Notes: a model not told the origin generated them from the letters alone. Numbered from the stretch's first letter, positions 16,710-25,446 are shown. The stretch: 64,000 nt of DNA from JANMAT01 sp031359995 (GCA_031359995.1 JANMAT010000009.1:1-64000); one strand, 5' to 3'. Program-made: numbers and translations.

Positions 16710-19109
16710 CTATGCGGCGCGCTCGCGCCGGCGCCGTCGGGCGGTGACGAAACGACGCATCACGACCCGGGTGACGAAGGTGACGGCGAAGGCGGCGCCG
16801 GCGCCGAAGCCGATCGATTCGGCGAAGGCGTCGAGGGGCAGCGACAGCGAGAAGAAGTCGCGCGGGCCGGGCACGACCAGGGCCAGGGCGAACAGCCCGG
16901 CCATGGCCGCCACGAGCGCCAGCTTCCACCCGCGCACGGGCTGGGCGAGCAGCACCACCACCCACAACCCCGACACCATCAGGGCCACGCACGCCGCCGT
17001 GCGGGCCTGATCGCCGGGCGAGCCGAGGCCGCGGGCCACCGCGTAGGCCAGGAACACGCCCACGCCGAGCAGCACGCCGGCGGGGATCGAGAAGCCCAGC
17101 ACGCGGCGCAGGAACCCGGGCCGGTAGCGCTGGTTGTTGGGGGCGAGGGCCAGGAAGAACGACGGGATGCCGATGGTGAGGCCCGAGATGATGGTGAGGT
17201 GCCGCGGCAGGAACGGGAACGGCACCGAGAACACGGTGGAGGCCAACGACAGGATCGCCGAGTACACGTTCTTCACCACGAACAGGTTGGCCACGCGCTC
17301 GACGTTGGCGATCACCCGCCGGCCCTCGCCCACCACCCTGGGCATGTTGGCGAACTTCCCGTCGAGCAGCACCAGCTGGGCCACGGCGCGCGTCGCCGCC
17401 GCCCCCGAGCCCATGGCGATGCCGATGTCGGCGTCCTTGAGGGCGAGCGCGTCGTTCACGCCGTCGCCGGTCATGGCCACCACGTGGCCCCGCTTCTGCA
17501 GGGCGCCGACCATCGCGCGCTTCTGCTGGGGGGTGACGCGGCCGAACACGGTCGCCTTCTCCAGGGCGGCGCCGAGCTCGTCGGGGTCGTCGGGCAGCTC
17601 GCGCCCGTCCACCGCCTGCTCGGCGTTCTCCAGGCCCACCCGGCGGGCGACCTCGGCGACGGTGCGGGGGTTGTCGCCCGAGATCACCTTCAGGGTCACA
17701 CCCTGCTCGCGGAAGTACTTCAGCGTCTCGGCGGCGTCGGCCCTTATGCGTTCGTCGAAGCGCACGAGTGCCATCGGCGTCACCTCGGGCAACGGTTGGT
17801 CCTCGGTGACCGCGCCGTCGCAGCGGGCCAGCACCAGCACGCGCTGGCCGGTGGAGGCGATCTCGTCGGCGCGGGTGCGCGTGGGCGAACCGGCCGCGTT
17901 CCCGGTGAGCACCATCTCGGGCGCGCCCAGCACCCACGTGCCGCGGTCCTGCACCGTGATGGCGCTCCACTTGCGGGCCGACGAGAACGGCACCGCGCGG
18001 GTGCGGTCCCAGCCGTCGACCCGGCCGTACTTCGCCCGTAGCGCCACCATGGTGGCGTTGGGCGACGGCTCGGTGGCCAACAGCCCCAACGCGGCGTCGA
18101 TGTCGGCGGCGCGGTCGTGGGCGGCGTCGACCACGTCGCACCCGGCCAGGTCGATCTCGCCCTCGGTCAGCGTGCCCGTCTTGTCGAGGCACACCACGTC
18201 GACCCGGGCCAGCACCTCGACCGCCGGCAGCTCCTGCACGAGCACCTTGCGGCGGGCCAGCGTGACCGCCGTGAGCCCGAAGGCCACGCTGGTGAGCAGC
18301 ACCAGGCCCTCGGGCACCATGCCCACGAGCCCGGCGGTGGCGCCGGTGACGGCGTCGCGCCACGACGAGTTGGCCCGCAGCTCGCTCCAGAACAGCAGGG
18401 GCCCGATGATCACCAGGCCCCACGTGACGTAGCGCAGCAGGCGGTCGATGCCGGCCATCAGCTCCGAGCGGGTCATGGTGAAGCGGCGGGCGTCGGCGGC
18501 GATGCGACGGGCGTAGGCGTCGGCGCCGATGCGGGTGGCCTGGAACCGACCGGAGCCGGCCACCACGATGGAGCCCGATAGGACCTCGTCGCCCACCTGC
18601 TTGTGCACGGGGTCGGACTCGCCGGTCAGGAGCGATTCGTCGATCTCCAGACCCTCGGTGACGGTGATGGTGCCGTCGGCCGGCACCTGGTCGCCGGTGA
18701 TGAGCCCGAGGAGCTCGTCGAGCACGACGTCGCCGACCTCGATGTCGTGCTCGGTGCCGTCGCGCACCACGCTGGCCTTGGGCGCGTTGAGCACGGCGAG
18801 GCGGTCGAGGGTGCGCTTGGCCCGGACCTCCTGCACGATGCCGATGAGGGCGTTCACGAGCACGAGCCCACCGAACAGTCCGTCCTGCCACTTCCCCGCC
18901 ACCAGCACGAGCACGAACAGCACGCCGAGGATGGCGTTGAACCGGGTGAACAGGTTCGTGCGGATGATGAGCGACAGCGGCCGGCTGGTGTCGTCCTCGA
19001 CCCGGTTCACCTGGCCGCGCCGCACGCGCTCGGCCACCTCGGCCGAGCTCAGGCCCGAGGCCGACGTGGTGATGGGGGAGGCCGTGGGGACGGGGGAGGG
19101 CTCGGCCAT
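16710..19109 (-). CDS. Cation-translocating P-type ATPase
   Basis: 799 aa. The phosphorylation motif is 'CLDKTGTLTEG', the actuator loop 'LLTGES', the nucleotide-domain motif 'KWSAITV', and the hinge 'MTGDGVNDALALKDADIG'. The M4 segment reads 'GMVPEGLVLL', a Pro-Glu-Gly-Leu ion site like that of P2-type (Ca/Mg-type) pumps rather than Cys-Pro-Cys heavy-metal pumps. About eight to ten membrane helices are present, including a C-terminal bundle. No N-terminal metal-binding domain is present. The ion cannot be fixed from sequence; Ca2+ or Mg2+ is most plausible. The stop lies 10 bp from the SGNH hydrolase start, on the same strand. Confidence 0.85.
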   Translation of the reverse strand: MAEPSPVPTASPITTSASGLSSAEVAERVRRGQVNRVEDDTSRPLSLIIRTNLFTRFNAILGVLFVLVLVAGKWQDGLFGGLVLVNALIGIVQEVRAKRTLDRLAVLNAPKASVVRDGTEHDIEVGDVVLDELLGLITGDQVPADGTITVTEGLEIDESLLTGESDPVHKQVGDEVLSGSIVVAGSGRFQATRIGADAYARRIAADARRFTMTRSELMAGIDRLLRYVTWGLVIIGPLLFWSELRANSSWRDAVTGATAGLVGMVPEGLVLLTSVAFGLTAVTLARRKVLVQELPAVEVLARVDVVCLDKTGTLTEGEIDLAGCDVVDAAHDRAADIDAALGLLATEPSPNATMVALRAKYGRVDGWDRTRAVPFSSARKWSAITVQDRGTWVLGAPEMVLTGNAAGSPTRTRADEIASTGQRVLVLARCDGAVTEDQPLPEVTPMALVRFDERIRADAAETLKYFREQGVTLKVISGDNPRTVAEVARRVGLENAEQAVDGRELPDDPDELGAALEKATVFGRVTPQQKRAMVGALQKRGHVVAMTGDGVNDALALKDADIGIAMGSGAAATRAVAQLVLLDGKFANMPRVVGEGRRVIANVERVANLFVVKNVYSAILSLASTVFSVPFPFLPRHLTIISGLTIGIPSFFLALAPNNQRYRPGFLRRVLGFSIPAGVLLGVGVFLAYAVARGLGSPGDQARTAACVALMVSGLWVVVLLAQPVRGWKLALVAAMAGLFALALVVPGPRDFFSLSLPLDAFAESIGFGAGAAFAVTFVTRVVMRRFVTARRRRRERAA

Positions 19110-19168
19110 GCCCCGGGCACGCTACCGGCCGTCGGTGCGCTCCGCGGGGCCGCCGTGGCCGACAGCTG

Positions 19169-19786
19169 TCACGCCGCCGTGGCGGTGGCCGCCACGACCG
19201 GCTGCCGTTCGCGTCGCTCGATGACGGCGTCGACGAGCCCGTAGCCGATGGCCTGCTCACCCCGCAGGATGTAGTCGCGGTCGATGTCGGCGGTGATGCG
19301 CGCCTCGGTCTGACCGGTGCGGGCGACGAGGATGTCGACCATGCGCCGGCGCATCTCGACCATCTCGGCCACGGCCAGCTCCATGTCGGTCGACTGGCCC
19401 TGCATGCCGCCGTGGGGTTGGTGGATGAGCACCCGGGCGTTGGGCAGGGTGGAGCGCTTGCCCGGGGCGCCGGCGGCCAGCAGCACGGCGGCGGCTGACG
19501 CGGCCTGGCCCACGCACAGGGTCGACACGTCGGGGGCGATGCACTGCATGGTGTCGTGGATGGCGAACAGCCCGGTCATGTCGCCGCCGGGCGAGTTGAT
19601 GTAGAGCGAGATGTCCTTGTCGGGTGCTTCCGACTCCAGGTGGAGCAGCTGGGCCACGATCAGGTTGGCCACGTGGTCGTCGATGGCGGTGCCGAGGAAG
19701 ACGATGCGGTTGGCCAGCAGGCGGCTGTAGATGTCGAAGGCCCGCTCGCCCCGGTTGGTGGTCTCGATCACGGTGGGGATCAGCAC
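19169..19786 (-). CDS. clpP: ATP-dependent Clp protease proteolytic subunit ClpP
   Basis: 205 aa, normal for ClpP. 'ISLYINSPGGDMTGLFAIHD', the nucleophile Ser in 'GQAASAAAVLLAAG', the catalytic His in 'VLIHQPHGG', and a downstream Asp in 'DIDRDYILRGEQA' are all in place. It forms the tetradecameric chamber that degrades proteins fed by ClpX or ClpC. GTG at 19786 follows an AGAGGAG ribosome binding site. It is a lone gene rather than the usual clpP1P2 pair, so it is probably an additional paralogue. It diverges from an SRPBCC-ArsR pair across a region with two matching inverted repeats, suggesting control by that ArsR protein. Confidence 0.9.
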   Translation of the reverse strand: MLIPTVIETTNRGERAFDIYSRLLANRIVFLGTAIDDHVANLIVAQLLHLESEAPDKDISLYINSPGGDMTGLFAIHDTMQCIAPDVSTLCVGQAASAAAVLLAAGAPGKRSTLPNARVLIHQPHGGMQGQSTDMELAVAEMVEMRRRMVDILVARTGQTEARITADIDRDYILRGEQAIGYGLVDAVIERRERQPVVAATATAA

Positions 19787-19802
19787 GGTCCGCTCCTCTG
19801 AG

Positions 19803-19868
19803 GTGCAACTGGTTGGTTGCACACCGAGGGTAGGGCCGACGATGCTAACCTGCAACCCGAAGGTTGCG
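19803..19868. promoter_or_regulatory. Two matching inverted repeats (candidate ArsR operators) between clpP and SRPBCC-arsR
   Basis: GTGCAAC-TGGTTG-GTTGCAC (19803-19822) and TGCAAC-CCGAAG-GTTGCG (19851-19868) share GCAAC-N6-GTTGC. Their centres lie 47 bp apart, in the 100-bp gap between the divergent starts at 19786 and 19887. Two copies with the same spacing next to a helix-turn-helix gene suggest a regulator's binding sites. Confidence 0.6.
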
Positions 19869-19886
19869 AATCTCGGGAGGCTCCCC

Positions 19887-20288
19887 ATGGACGACGCGCA
19901 GGTCACCCGCACCACCACCGTGCCGGCACCGATCGACGACGTGTGGGACGCGGTATCCGACGCCCGTCAGCTCGAAGCGTGGTTGGCGCCCCAGGTGGAT
20001 CTCACGGTCGAGCCGGGTGCCACCGGCCGCATGGTCGACGACGACGGCGTGGTCCGCGACGTCGTGGTCGACGATGTGCAGCCCGGCCGCCGGCTCGCGT
20101 TGCGGTGGTGGCCGAGTGATCGCCCCGACGCCGTCAGCCGCGTCGAGATCGAGCTCGTGCCGGCGGTGAGCCACACCGTCGTCACCGTCACCGAGACGCG
20201 GCTCGTGCCCGTGGGTCGGGCAATCGCGGGCTGGACCGGGCGCGTGCTGGCGCTGGCCTTCGTCGCCACCGCCCACGTGCGCGTGTGA
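19887..20288 (+). CDS. SRPBCC (START/AHSA1-like) domain protein
   Basis: 133 aa. 'TRTTTVPAPIDDVWDAVSDA', 'LEAWLAPQVDLTVEPG' and 'RLALRWWPSD' mark the AHSA1-type lipid/ligand-binding SRPBCC fold. ATG 19887 follows a GGGAGG ribosome binding site. The stop overlaps the start of the ArsR gene (GTGA). Such SRPBCC-ArsR pairs are common; the SRPBCC partner may bind the effector or a product, but no ligand is known here. Confidence 0.8.
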   Translation: MDDAQVTRTTTVPAPIDDVWDAVSDARQLEAWLAPQVDLTVEPGATGRMVDDDGVVRDVVVDDVQPGRRLALRWWPSDRPDAVSRVEIELVPAVSHTVVTVTETRLVPVGRAIAGWTGRVLALAFVATAHVRV

Positions 20289-20611
20289 GCAACCTGGACC
20301 ACGTCTTCGCCGCCCTCGCCGACCCCACGCGGCGCACGGTCGTGCGACGCCTGGTGGCCGACGGGCCCACGTCGGCCACGGTGCTGGCGCGTGACCTGCC
20401 GGTCACTCGCCAGGCGGTGGTGAAGCACCTGCAGGCCCTGGCCGACGCTGGCCTGGTGTCGTCGGCGCGCGACGGTCGTGAGGTTCGCTACGCGGCACAG
20501 ACCGCGCCGCTCGCCGACGCGGTGGCGTGGATCGCCGCCACCGGCGTGCAGTGGGACACGCGCCTCGACCGGTTGGCCAAGCACGTGTCCCGGGTCAAAC
20601 CCGACCGATAG
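20285..20611 (+). CDS. ArsR-family transcriptional regulator
   Basis: 108 aa winged helix. 'FAALADPTRRTVVRRLVADG', 'TSATVLARDLPVTRQAVVKH' (recognition helix) and 'LVSSARDGREVRYA' (wing) are typical of ArsR/SmtB proteins. There is no Cys-rich metal site, so it is not a metal sensor of the classic type. GTG start overlaps the SRPBCC stop. The two GCAAC-N6-GTTGC repeats in front of this operon are its likely target. Confidence 0.85.
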   Translation: MSNLDHVFAALADPTRRTVVRRLVADGPTSATVLARDLPVTRQAVVKHLQALADAGLVSSARDGREVRYAAQTAPLADAVAWIAATGVQWDTRLDRLAKHVSRVKPDR

Positions 20612-20657
20612 CGTTTCGAACGTTGCCTCGCGCTGGCCCCGGCTACCACGGGAAGGT

Positions 20658-21062
20658 TCACGAGGCCAGGCGTTGGTCGATGTCTACGAGCGTCGCCAGC
20701 CATGCGGCGTGGGAGGCGTCGTCGTCCGACCACAGCTCGGCCAGCTCGGAGTCCTCGCCGCGCACGCGCTGGAAGGCCTGCGTGGCCTTCGCGACCAAGG
20801 GCGTCGTCGGCCGCTCGGCGGTGGATGCGACCCACGCGCCGACTGCCTCGCAGTCGGACGACGTCTCGCCCCGACCGGAGATCCGCCGGGCCACCACGTC
20901 GGCGGCGGCCACTGCGCACGCGCCCTCGGGTGCTTCGACGTAGTCGGCTTCCAAGGCGGCATCGAGGGCGGCCTCCACGGCGCCCAGCCCGCCCTCGGTG
21001 ACCTCGTGGCCCCAGTCGGCCGCGTCGTCGTTCTCGTAGATGCCGGTATCCCACGCACCCAT
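20658..21062 (-). CDS. DUF4259 family protein
   Basis: 134 aa. 'MGAWDTGIYENDDAADWGHE' at the start and an acidic, helical remainder match DUF4259, a small cytosolic family of unknown function often found beside contact-toxin immunity or stress genes. ATG 21062 gives exactly the family's N-terminus. It begins a patch of small accessory genes with less extreme codon bias than the neighbours. Convergent with arsR. Confidence 0.8.
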   Translation of the reverse strand: MGAWDTGIYENDDAADWGHEVTEGGLGAVEAALDAALEADYVEAPEGACAVAAADVVARRISGRGETSSDCEAVGAWVASTAERPTTPLVAKATQAFQRVRGEDSELAELWSDDDASHAAWLATLVDIDQRLAS

Positions 21063-21414
21063 CGATCGACGCTCTCGCGGTGACCAGCCGGGCCGTTGCG
21101 GCCGCCATGAGCGGCGTCCAGCGGCCAGCGCCGTTCGCCGTCGGGTCGGCCCTCGGTCGAGCAGGAGACGAACGGTGATGGCGAAAAGCCAGATGTCCGT
21201 GATGGAAGCATCGCTTGCCGGCACGGCGACTTTGCTCACGGTCGCAGCCTTGTGCCGTCGAAGCGCGTGAGGCGAGGTGCGACGCCGAGCGGCGGGTTCG
21301 GACGGGGAGCTGGCGCAGGCAACAGCCCGGGGTGCTTGCTGATGCGCGCGACCGTGTTCGAGGTGTGCTGCCTGGCCGTCCGGTGCGCAATCCTTGCGGC
21401 GTTAGGATCGAACG
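21063..21414. other. 352-bp stretch without a recognisable gene
   Basis: Short open frames on both strands lack codon bias and any resemblance to known families. The stretch separates the DUF4259 gene from the VOC gene and may hold degraded remnants. No convincing hairpin or promoter was seen apart from the region directly before 21415. Confidence 0.5.
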
Positions 21415-21813
21415 ATGGTTCACGCTGTCCCTGCCGGCACCGAGTCGGCGCGGCCATTCCTTCCCGCCTCGGACTACGCGACCTCCAAGGCGTTCTACGA
21501 AGCGCTGGGCTTTGCGAAGGAGCTCGATGGCGACGACGTGACCATCTACCGGATCGGTTCGACCTCGTTCTTGCTGCAGAGGTACTACCAGAAGGAATGG
21601 GCGGAGAACTTCATGATGCAGCTCCTCGTCGACGAGCTCGACACATGGTGGGGGCACATCGTGTCGCTCGACCTGCCCGCGACATTCGGCGTACCTGCGC
21701 CGAAGGCGCCGGCGATGCAGCCCTGGGGGCTGCGCATCGCCTACGTCCTCGATCCGTCGGGCGTGCTCTGGCACGTGGCTCAGCGCCGGCCGGGGGTCAT
21801 GCACGATCTCTGA
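21415..21813 (+). CDS. VOC (glyoxalase/bleomycin-resistance) family protein
   Basis: 132 aa, single VOC module pair. 'RPFLPASDYATSKAFYEALGF' is the classic first beta-alpha unit and 'AYVLDPSGVLWHVAQRR' the closing strand. Metal-ligand positions are not all obvious, so it may be a binding protein rather than an enzyme. ATG 21415 begins the protein shortly before the first strand. It lies in the small accessory patch. Confidence 0.8.
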   Translation: MVHAVPAGTESARPFLPASDYATSKAFYEALGFAKELDGDDVTIYRIGSTSFLLQRYYQKEWAENFMMQLLVDELDTWWGHIVSLDLPATFGVPAPKAPAMQPWGLRIAYVLDPSGVLWHVAQRRPGVMHDL

Positions 21814-21894
21814 CAGCGCTCGGGCGAGATGCTGGTGACCCAGGCCGGGGGCCGGACCGTCACGTCGGGCGCCATCCCAGCGAGGGTCGAATGA

Positions 21895-22113
21895 CTAGTA
21901 CCGGAAGTTGTGCTGGCTCTCGACCTCGAACTTCCCAGCGACGGCCACATCCCCGTCAACCCTGACGGTCAACCCGACGCTCGGGTGTTCGAAGCTCTGA
22001 CTCGTCACGACCAGCGTCGCGAGGAGACGACGCGGCCCGAAGCGCACTGCCCGAGCGTACCCATGCGTCACGGGCCCGCTGGCGGAATGCAAAGTCCCGC
22101 TGATGCCGGGCAC
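21895..22113 (-). CDS. Hypothetical protein or C-terminal fragment
   Basis: A 72-codon frame with alternating hydrophobic strands near its end ('LTVRVDGDVAVAGKFEVE'). It lies 79 bp downstream of the excisionase-like mini-gene on the same strand. It is not recognised as any family and could be the tail of a lost gene. Codon use is only weakly coding-like. Confidence 0.3.
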   Translation of the reverse strand: MPGISGTLHSASGPVTHGYARAVRFGPRRLLATLVVTSQSFEHPSVGLTVRVDGDVAVAGKFEVESQHNFRY

Positions 22114-22192
22114 AGGGGTGGTGCCGATCGGCAGTCAGGGTGTCGCTCGACCACTCAGCTTGCCCCAGACGGAGCAGAGCGGCAGTGGCGCG

Positions 22193-22366
22193 CTACGCGG
22201 TCTGGACGTGGAAGGAGTCGAGCGCATCGGCAGGGATGCCGAGCGTTCCATCGTCGAGCTTCACTCGCGGCAGCCGCTTCTCATACATCGCCTGTACGAC
22301 GACACGGGTCGCGACGCCCAATCGTTGTGCGGCTTCTGCGGGGAGAAGTACCTCTGGCTCGGTCAT
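22193..22366 (-). CDS. Excisionase-like small DNA-binding protein
   Basis: 57 aa. 'LLPAEAAQRLGVATRVVVQA', then a short wing and 'IPADALDSFH', is the layout of excisionase/MerR-like winged-helix mini-proteins. ATG 22364-22366 overlaps the stop of the 68-codon gene upstream (ATGA), so the two are coupled. Such proteins act as recombination directionality factors or small repressors; no integrase lies beside it here. Confidence 0.6.
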   Translation of the reverse strand: MTEPEVLLPAEAAQRLGVATRVVVQAMYEKRLPRVKLDDGTLGIPADALDSFHVQTA

Positions 22367-22569
22367 TGGACGCCCCCTTCTTCGCAGCCCAGTTTACCGT
22401 GGAGCATGCGGATGACGGTTGCCAGCTCGTCCTGAAGCCCAGGAGCAGTTCCACGTTCTCGTAGGGCCAGGCGAGCGTCTTCGATCGCCTCCAACACCCG
22501 GAGTGCCTCGTCCAGCGACAGCGCGACACCGCGAGGAACGGGGTCGTCGAAGGGATCGGGATCGCTCAT
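22363..22569 (-). CDS. Small hypothetical protein coupled to the excisionase-like gene
   Basis: 68 aa, acidic N-terminus, then an amphipathic helix ('LSLDEALRVLEAIEDARLAL') and a second helix ('DELATVIRMLHGKLG'). Not recognised. The four-base overlap with the excisionase-like gene and good codon bias argue that it is real. Together they look like a remnant of a small mobile or regulatory module. Confidence 0.55.
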   Translation of the reverse strand: MSDPDPFDDPVPRGVALSLDEALRVLEAIEDARLALRERGTAPGLQDELATVIRMLHGKLGCEEGGVQ

Positions 22570-22667
22570 GCGGTCAGCATGGAGGCAGGGTGTGACGGGG
22601 TTCCCTGGTAGCGCACAATGCCCGCTCTGTGAGCGCTATGCCAGCGGCGTTCGGCCGACCGGTCAGG

Positions 22668-24176
22668 TCACTCGAAGATCAGGCAGCCGTCGTCCAGGTC
22701 GGTGGCGGGCAGCGCGTCCTTCTCCACCCAGTAGTCCTGGGTGTGCTGCCACTCGGGCTTGTCGCCCCGCTTGGGCAGCAGGTGCATGCCCCGCATCAGG
22801 TAGCCGGGGTTGAAGTTCTCCGGGTCGATCCACGGCAGGATCGGCATGTCGGCGTCCTCGGTGGCCCGCAGCGCCGGCGTGACCCGCTTGGCGCCCGTGG
22901 TGTCCATGTGCTGCAGCATGCGGCACACCAGATCGCCGATGAGGTCGGCCCGCAGCGTCCAGCTGGCCCGGAAGTAGCCGAAGACCCACAGCAGGTTCGG
23001 CACGCCCGTGAACATCATGCCGCGCCACGTGACCGTGTCGTGGAACTGCACGGGCTCGCCGTCGACGGTGAACGCGATGTCGCCGAGCACGGCCAGGTTG
23101 AAGCCGGTGGCGGTGACGATGATGTCGGCCTCGAGCTCACGGCCCGACTTCAGCAGGACGCCCTTCTCGGTGAAGTTCTCGATGGTGTCGGTGACCATCT
23201 CGGCCTTGCCGGTGGTGATGCCCTGGAACAGATCGCCGTCGGGCACGAAGGCCAGGCGCTGCTGCCACGGCCGGTACTTCGGCGTGAAGTGGGTGTCCAC
23301 GTCGTAGCCCTCGGGCAGGAAGGTGCGGACGTTCTCGATGAGCTCCTTGGCCAGCACGTCGGACTGCTCGAACGACATCTTCGTGACCGCTTCCTGGTCG
23401 AACAGGATCTTCTTGCGGACGATCTCGTGGATCCAGGTCTCGTCGATCCCGAGCGGGCGCAGGGTGTCGGCCAGCTCGTTGGCGTTGCGGCCCGTCCAGA
23501 AGTACGTGGGCGACCGTTGCAGCACGGTGATCTTCTCGACGTCGGGGGCGATGGCCGGCACGAGGGTTGCCGCGGTGGCGCCCGAGCCGATGCAGATGAC
23601 CTTCTTGCCCTTGTAGTCGAGGTTCTCGGGCCACGTCTGCGGGTGCACGATCGTGCCCTTGAAGCGGTCCATGCCGGGCCAGTCGGGCGTGTAGCCCTCG
23701 GCGTGGCGGTAGTAGCCCTGGCACATCCACAGGAAGGTGCACGTGAAGCGCAGGTGCTCGCCGGTGTCGCCCCGCACCACGTCGACGGTCCACAGGTTGT
23801 CGGTGCTCGACCACGAGGCGTCGGTGACCTTGTGCCGGAAGCGGATGCGCGGGCCGAGGTTGTTCTCCTCGATGACCTCGCCCATGTACTTCAGGATCTC
23901 ATCCGCGGTGGCGATCGGCGCGCTGGTCCACGGCTTGAAGCGGTAGCCGAACGTGTAGAGGTCACTGTCGGAGCGGATGCCGGGGTAGCGGTGCATCCAC
24001 CACGTGCCGCCGAAGCTCTCGTAGGCCTCGAGCACCACGTAGCTCTTGTCGGGGCACTGCGTCTTGAGGTGGTAGGCGCCCCCGACGCCGGAGATGCCGG
24101 CGCCCACGATCAGGACGTCGACGTGCTCGGTCTCGGCCACCGGTGCGGTGTCGGCGAGCGTGGCGGTCTGGCTCAT
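22668..24176 (-). CDS. Flavin-containing Baeyer-Villiger-type monooxygenase
   Basis: 502 aa. FAD-binding 'VLIVGAGISGVGGAYHL' lies near residue 22, 'GGTWWMHRYPGIRSDSD' follows, the Baeyer-Villiger fingerprint Phe-x-Gly-x-x-x-His-x-x-x-Trp is present as 'FKGTIVHPQTW', and the NADPH Rossmann is 'VICIGSGATAATLVPA'. It oxygenates ketones to esters, or S/N atoms, with NADPH and O2. The fingerprint and length fit the EtaA/Hapmo-like branch; substrate unknown. ATG 24176 lies upstream of the FAD motif with a normal leader. No clear operon partner; the DinB-type gene 101 bp upstream shares the strand. Confidence 0.9.
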   Translation of the reverse strand: MSQTATLADTAPVAETEHVDVLIVGAGISGVGGAYHLKTQCPDKSYVVLEAYESFGGTWWMHRYPGIRSDSDLYTFGYRFKPWTSAPIATADEILKYMGEVIEENNLGPRIRFRHKVTDASWSSTDNLWTVDVVRGDTGEHLRFTCTFLWMCQGYYRHAEGYTPDWPGMDRFKGTIVHPQTWPENLDYKGKKVICIGSGATAATLVPAIAPDVEKITVLQRSPTYFWTGRNANELADTLRPLGIDETWIHEIVRKKILFDQEAVTKMSFEQSDVLAKELIENVRTFLPEGYDVDTHFTPKYRPWQQRLAFVPDGDLFQGITTGKAEMVTDTIENFTEKGVLLKSGRELEADIIVTATGFNLAVLGDIAFTVDGEPVQFHDTVTWRGMMFTGVPNLLWVFGYFRASWTLRADLIGDLVCRMLQHMDTTGAKRVTPALRATEDADMPILPWIDPENFNPGYLMRGMHLLPKRGDKPEWQHTQDYWVEKDALPATDLDDGCLIFE

Positions 24177-24277
24177 GGGGCCCCTTCCCCTCGGAGTCCC
24201 GCGTCGGGACGATCGCCGGTCACGGTACGAGATTCGAACCCGATGCAGAAAGGGACGAAAGGCCTGAGGGCCCGATG

Positions 24278-25000
24278 TCACAGGCCGGGCAGCCCCATCC
24301 ACGCCTCGACCACGGCGGCATCGCCGGAGGTGGTGACCGCGGCGCGCTCGGTGCGGCCCATGAGCACCAGTAGCAGCGCTTCGGCCGGCCCTTCGAGGGC
24401 GCCGTCGTGCCGGCCGTCGTGGTGCGTGACGCGGAGCTGGTCGCCGTCGCCGTGCAGCACCCAGGCGCGGTCGGCGTCGGTGGCGAGCAGGCCGAGGCGG
24501 GTGGTCGGCGGTGCGACCTTCTCCCGGCTGAGCGCGCGCGGCAGCAGGATCTCGGCGTACTCGTTCACGCCGTCGGCCGAGAGCTCGGCGTCGAGGGTGG
24601 CGGCCGCGCCCACGGCCCGTTCGGCGTCCCAGCGGTGCACGGCGGTCTCGTGGGCCTGGCGGCGTCGCCACAGCCACACCTTCTGCTCGCCGGGGAACGG
24701 GTGCCACGTGTCGGCGTCGGGATCGGTGGTGGCCAGCGCGTGCAGCAACCCGTCGGCGCCGTCTCGGAACCACCCGGCCAGTTCGGTGTCGCCCGGCGTG
24801 TCACCGCCGAAGCCGGTGGGGCGCTGGCCGGTGACGATGGCGCGGGTGGCCCAACGGTGCACGAAGCCGAGGTGTGCGACGAGCTGGCGCACGTCCCATC
24901 CGGGGCAGGCGGCCACCGGCGCGTCGAGCGGCCCGGCGGCGATGGCCGCCACCCGGTCGACGTCGTGGCTGATGTGGGTCAGGTAGGTCTCGTGCTGCAC
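24278..25000 (-). CDS. Maleylpyruvate isomerase / DinB-like family protein (TIGR03083)
   Basis: 240 aa. The N-terminal mycothiol-dependent maleylpyruvate isomerase-like (DinB) four-helix bundle has 'ACPGWDVRQLVAHLGFVHRW' and 'HETAVHRWDAE', with His residues at metal-ligand spacing. A C-terminal MDMPI domain follows. The family includes mycothiol S-transferases and many uncharacterised proteins, supporting an actinobacterial host. GTG at 25000. It lies 5 bp from the UspA gene on the same strand. Confidence 0.85.
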   Translation of the reverse strand: MQHETYLTHISHDVDRVAAIAAGPLDAPVAACPGWDVRQLVAHLGFVHRWATRAIVTGQRPTGFGGDTPGDTELAGWFRDGADGLLHALATTDPDADTWHPFPGEQKVWLWRRRQAHETAVHRWDAERAVGAAATLDAELSADGVNEYAEILLPRALSREKVAPPTTRLGLLATDADRAWVLHGDGDQLRVTHHDGRHDGALEGPAEALLLVLMGRTERAAVTTSGDAAVVEAWMGLPGL

Positions 25001-25005
25001 CGCGG

Positions 25006-25446
25006 TCAGCTCTCCTCGTCGGCCTCGTCGTTGGGCACCACGAGCACGGGGATGGGCGAGCGGTGCACGATCTCGTAGGTGACGCTGCCGAGCAGGGCGG
25101 CGCGCAACGGACCGCGGCCCCCGTGGCCCACGGCGATCGCCTCGGCCCGGCGGGCCTGGGCCACCACCAGCAGCGCGTCGACCGGACGCTCGCGCACCAG
25201 CTCGACATCGACCACGAGCCCGGGCCGCTCGGCCAGCAGCTCGGCCTTGATCTCCTCGATGGCGTCGACGCCGATGGCCTCGATCTGGTCCTCGAGCGGA
25301 CCGCCCCGCGGCCCCAAGGGGCTGGCCTCGTACCCGAACACGAGCACGAGGGGCACCTTCATGGTGCTGGCCACGCGGGCGGCGGTGCGGGCGGCCTGGT
25401 AGCCGCTGCCGCTGCCGCCGATGCCCACCACGATGTCGCCGGCCAT
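25006..25446 (-). CDS. Universal stress protein (UspA family)
   Basis: 146 aa single Usp domain. 'DIVVGIGGSGSGYQAARTAA' is the N-terminal strand-helix, and the ATP-binding loop is 'GHGGRGPLRAALLGSV' followed by 'SPIPVLVVPN', close to the Gly-x2-Gly-x9-Gly-Ser/Thr signature. It overlaps the stop of the amino-acid permease gene, so transport and Usp are co-expressed, an arrangement seen for permease-linked Usp regulators. Confidence 0.9.
   Translation of the reverse strand: MAGDIVVGIGGSGSGYQAARTAARVASTMKVPLVLVFGYEASPLGPRGGPLEDQIEAIGVDAIEEIKAELLAERPGLVVDVELVRERPVDALLVVAQARRAEAIAVGHGGRGPLRAALLGSVTYEIVHRSPIPVLVVPNDEADEES

Noticed and set aside
21236..21457. 73-codon minus-strand frame
   Set aside because: No coding bias, no recognisable domain, and it overlaps the start of the VOC gene on the other strand.
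24225..24300. tRNA-like TTCGAA segment upstream of the monooxygenase
   Set aside because: GATTCGAACCC resembles a reversed T-loop, but no flanking T-stem, acceptor stem or anticodon arm can be folded on either strand.
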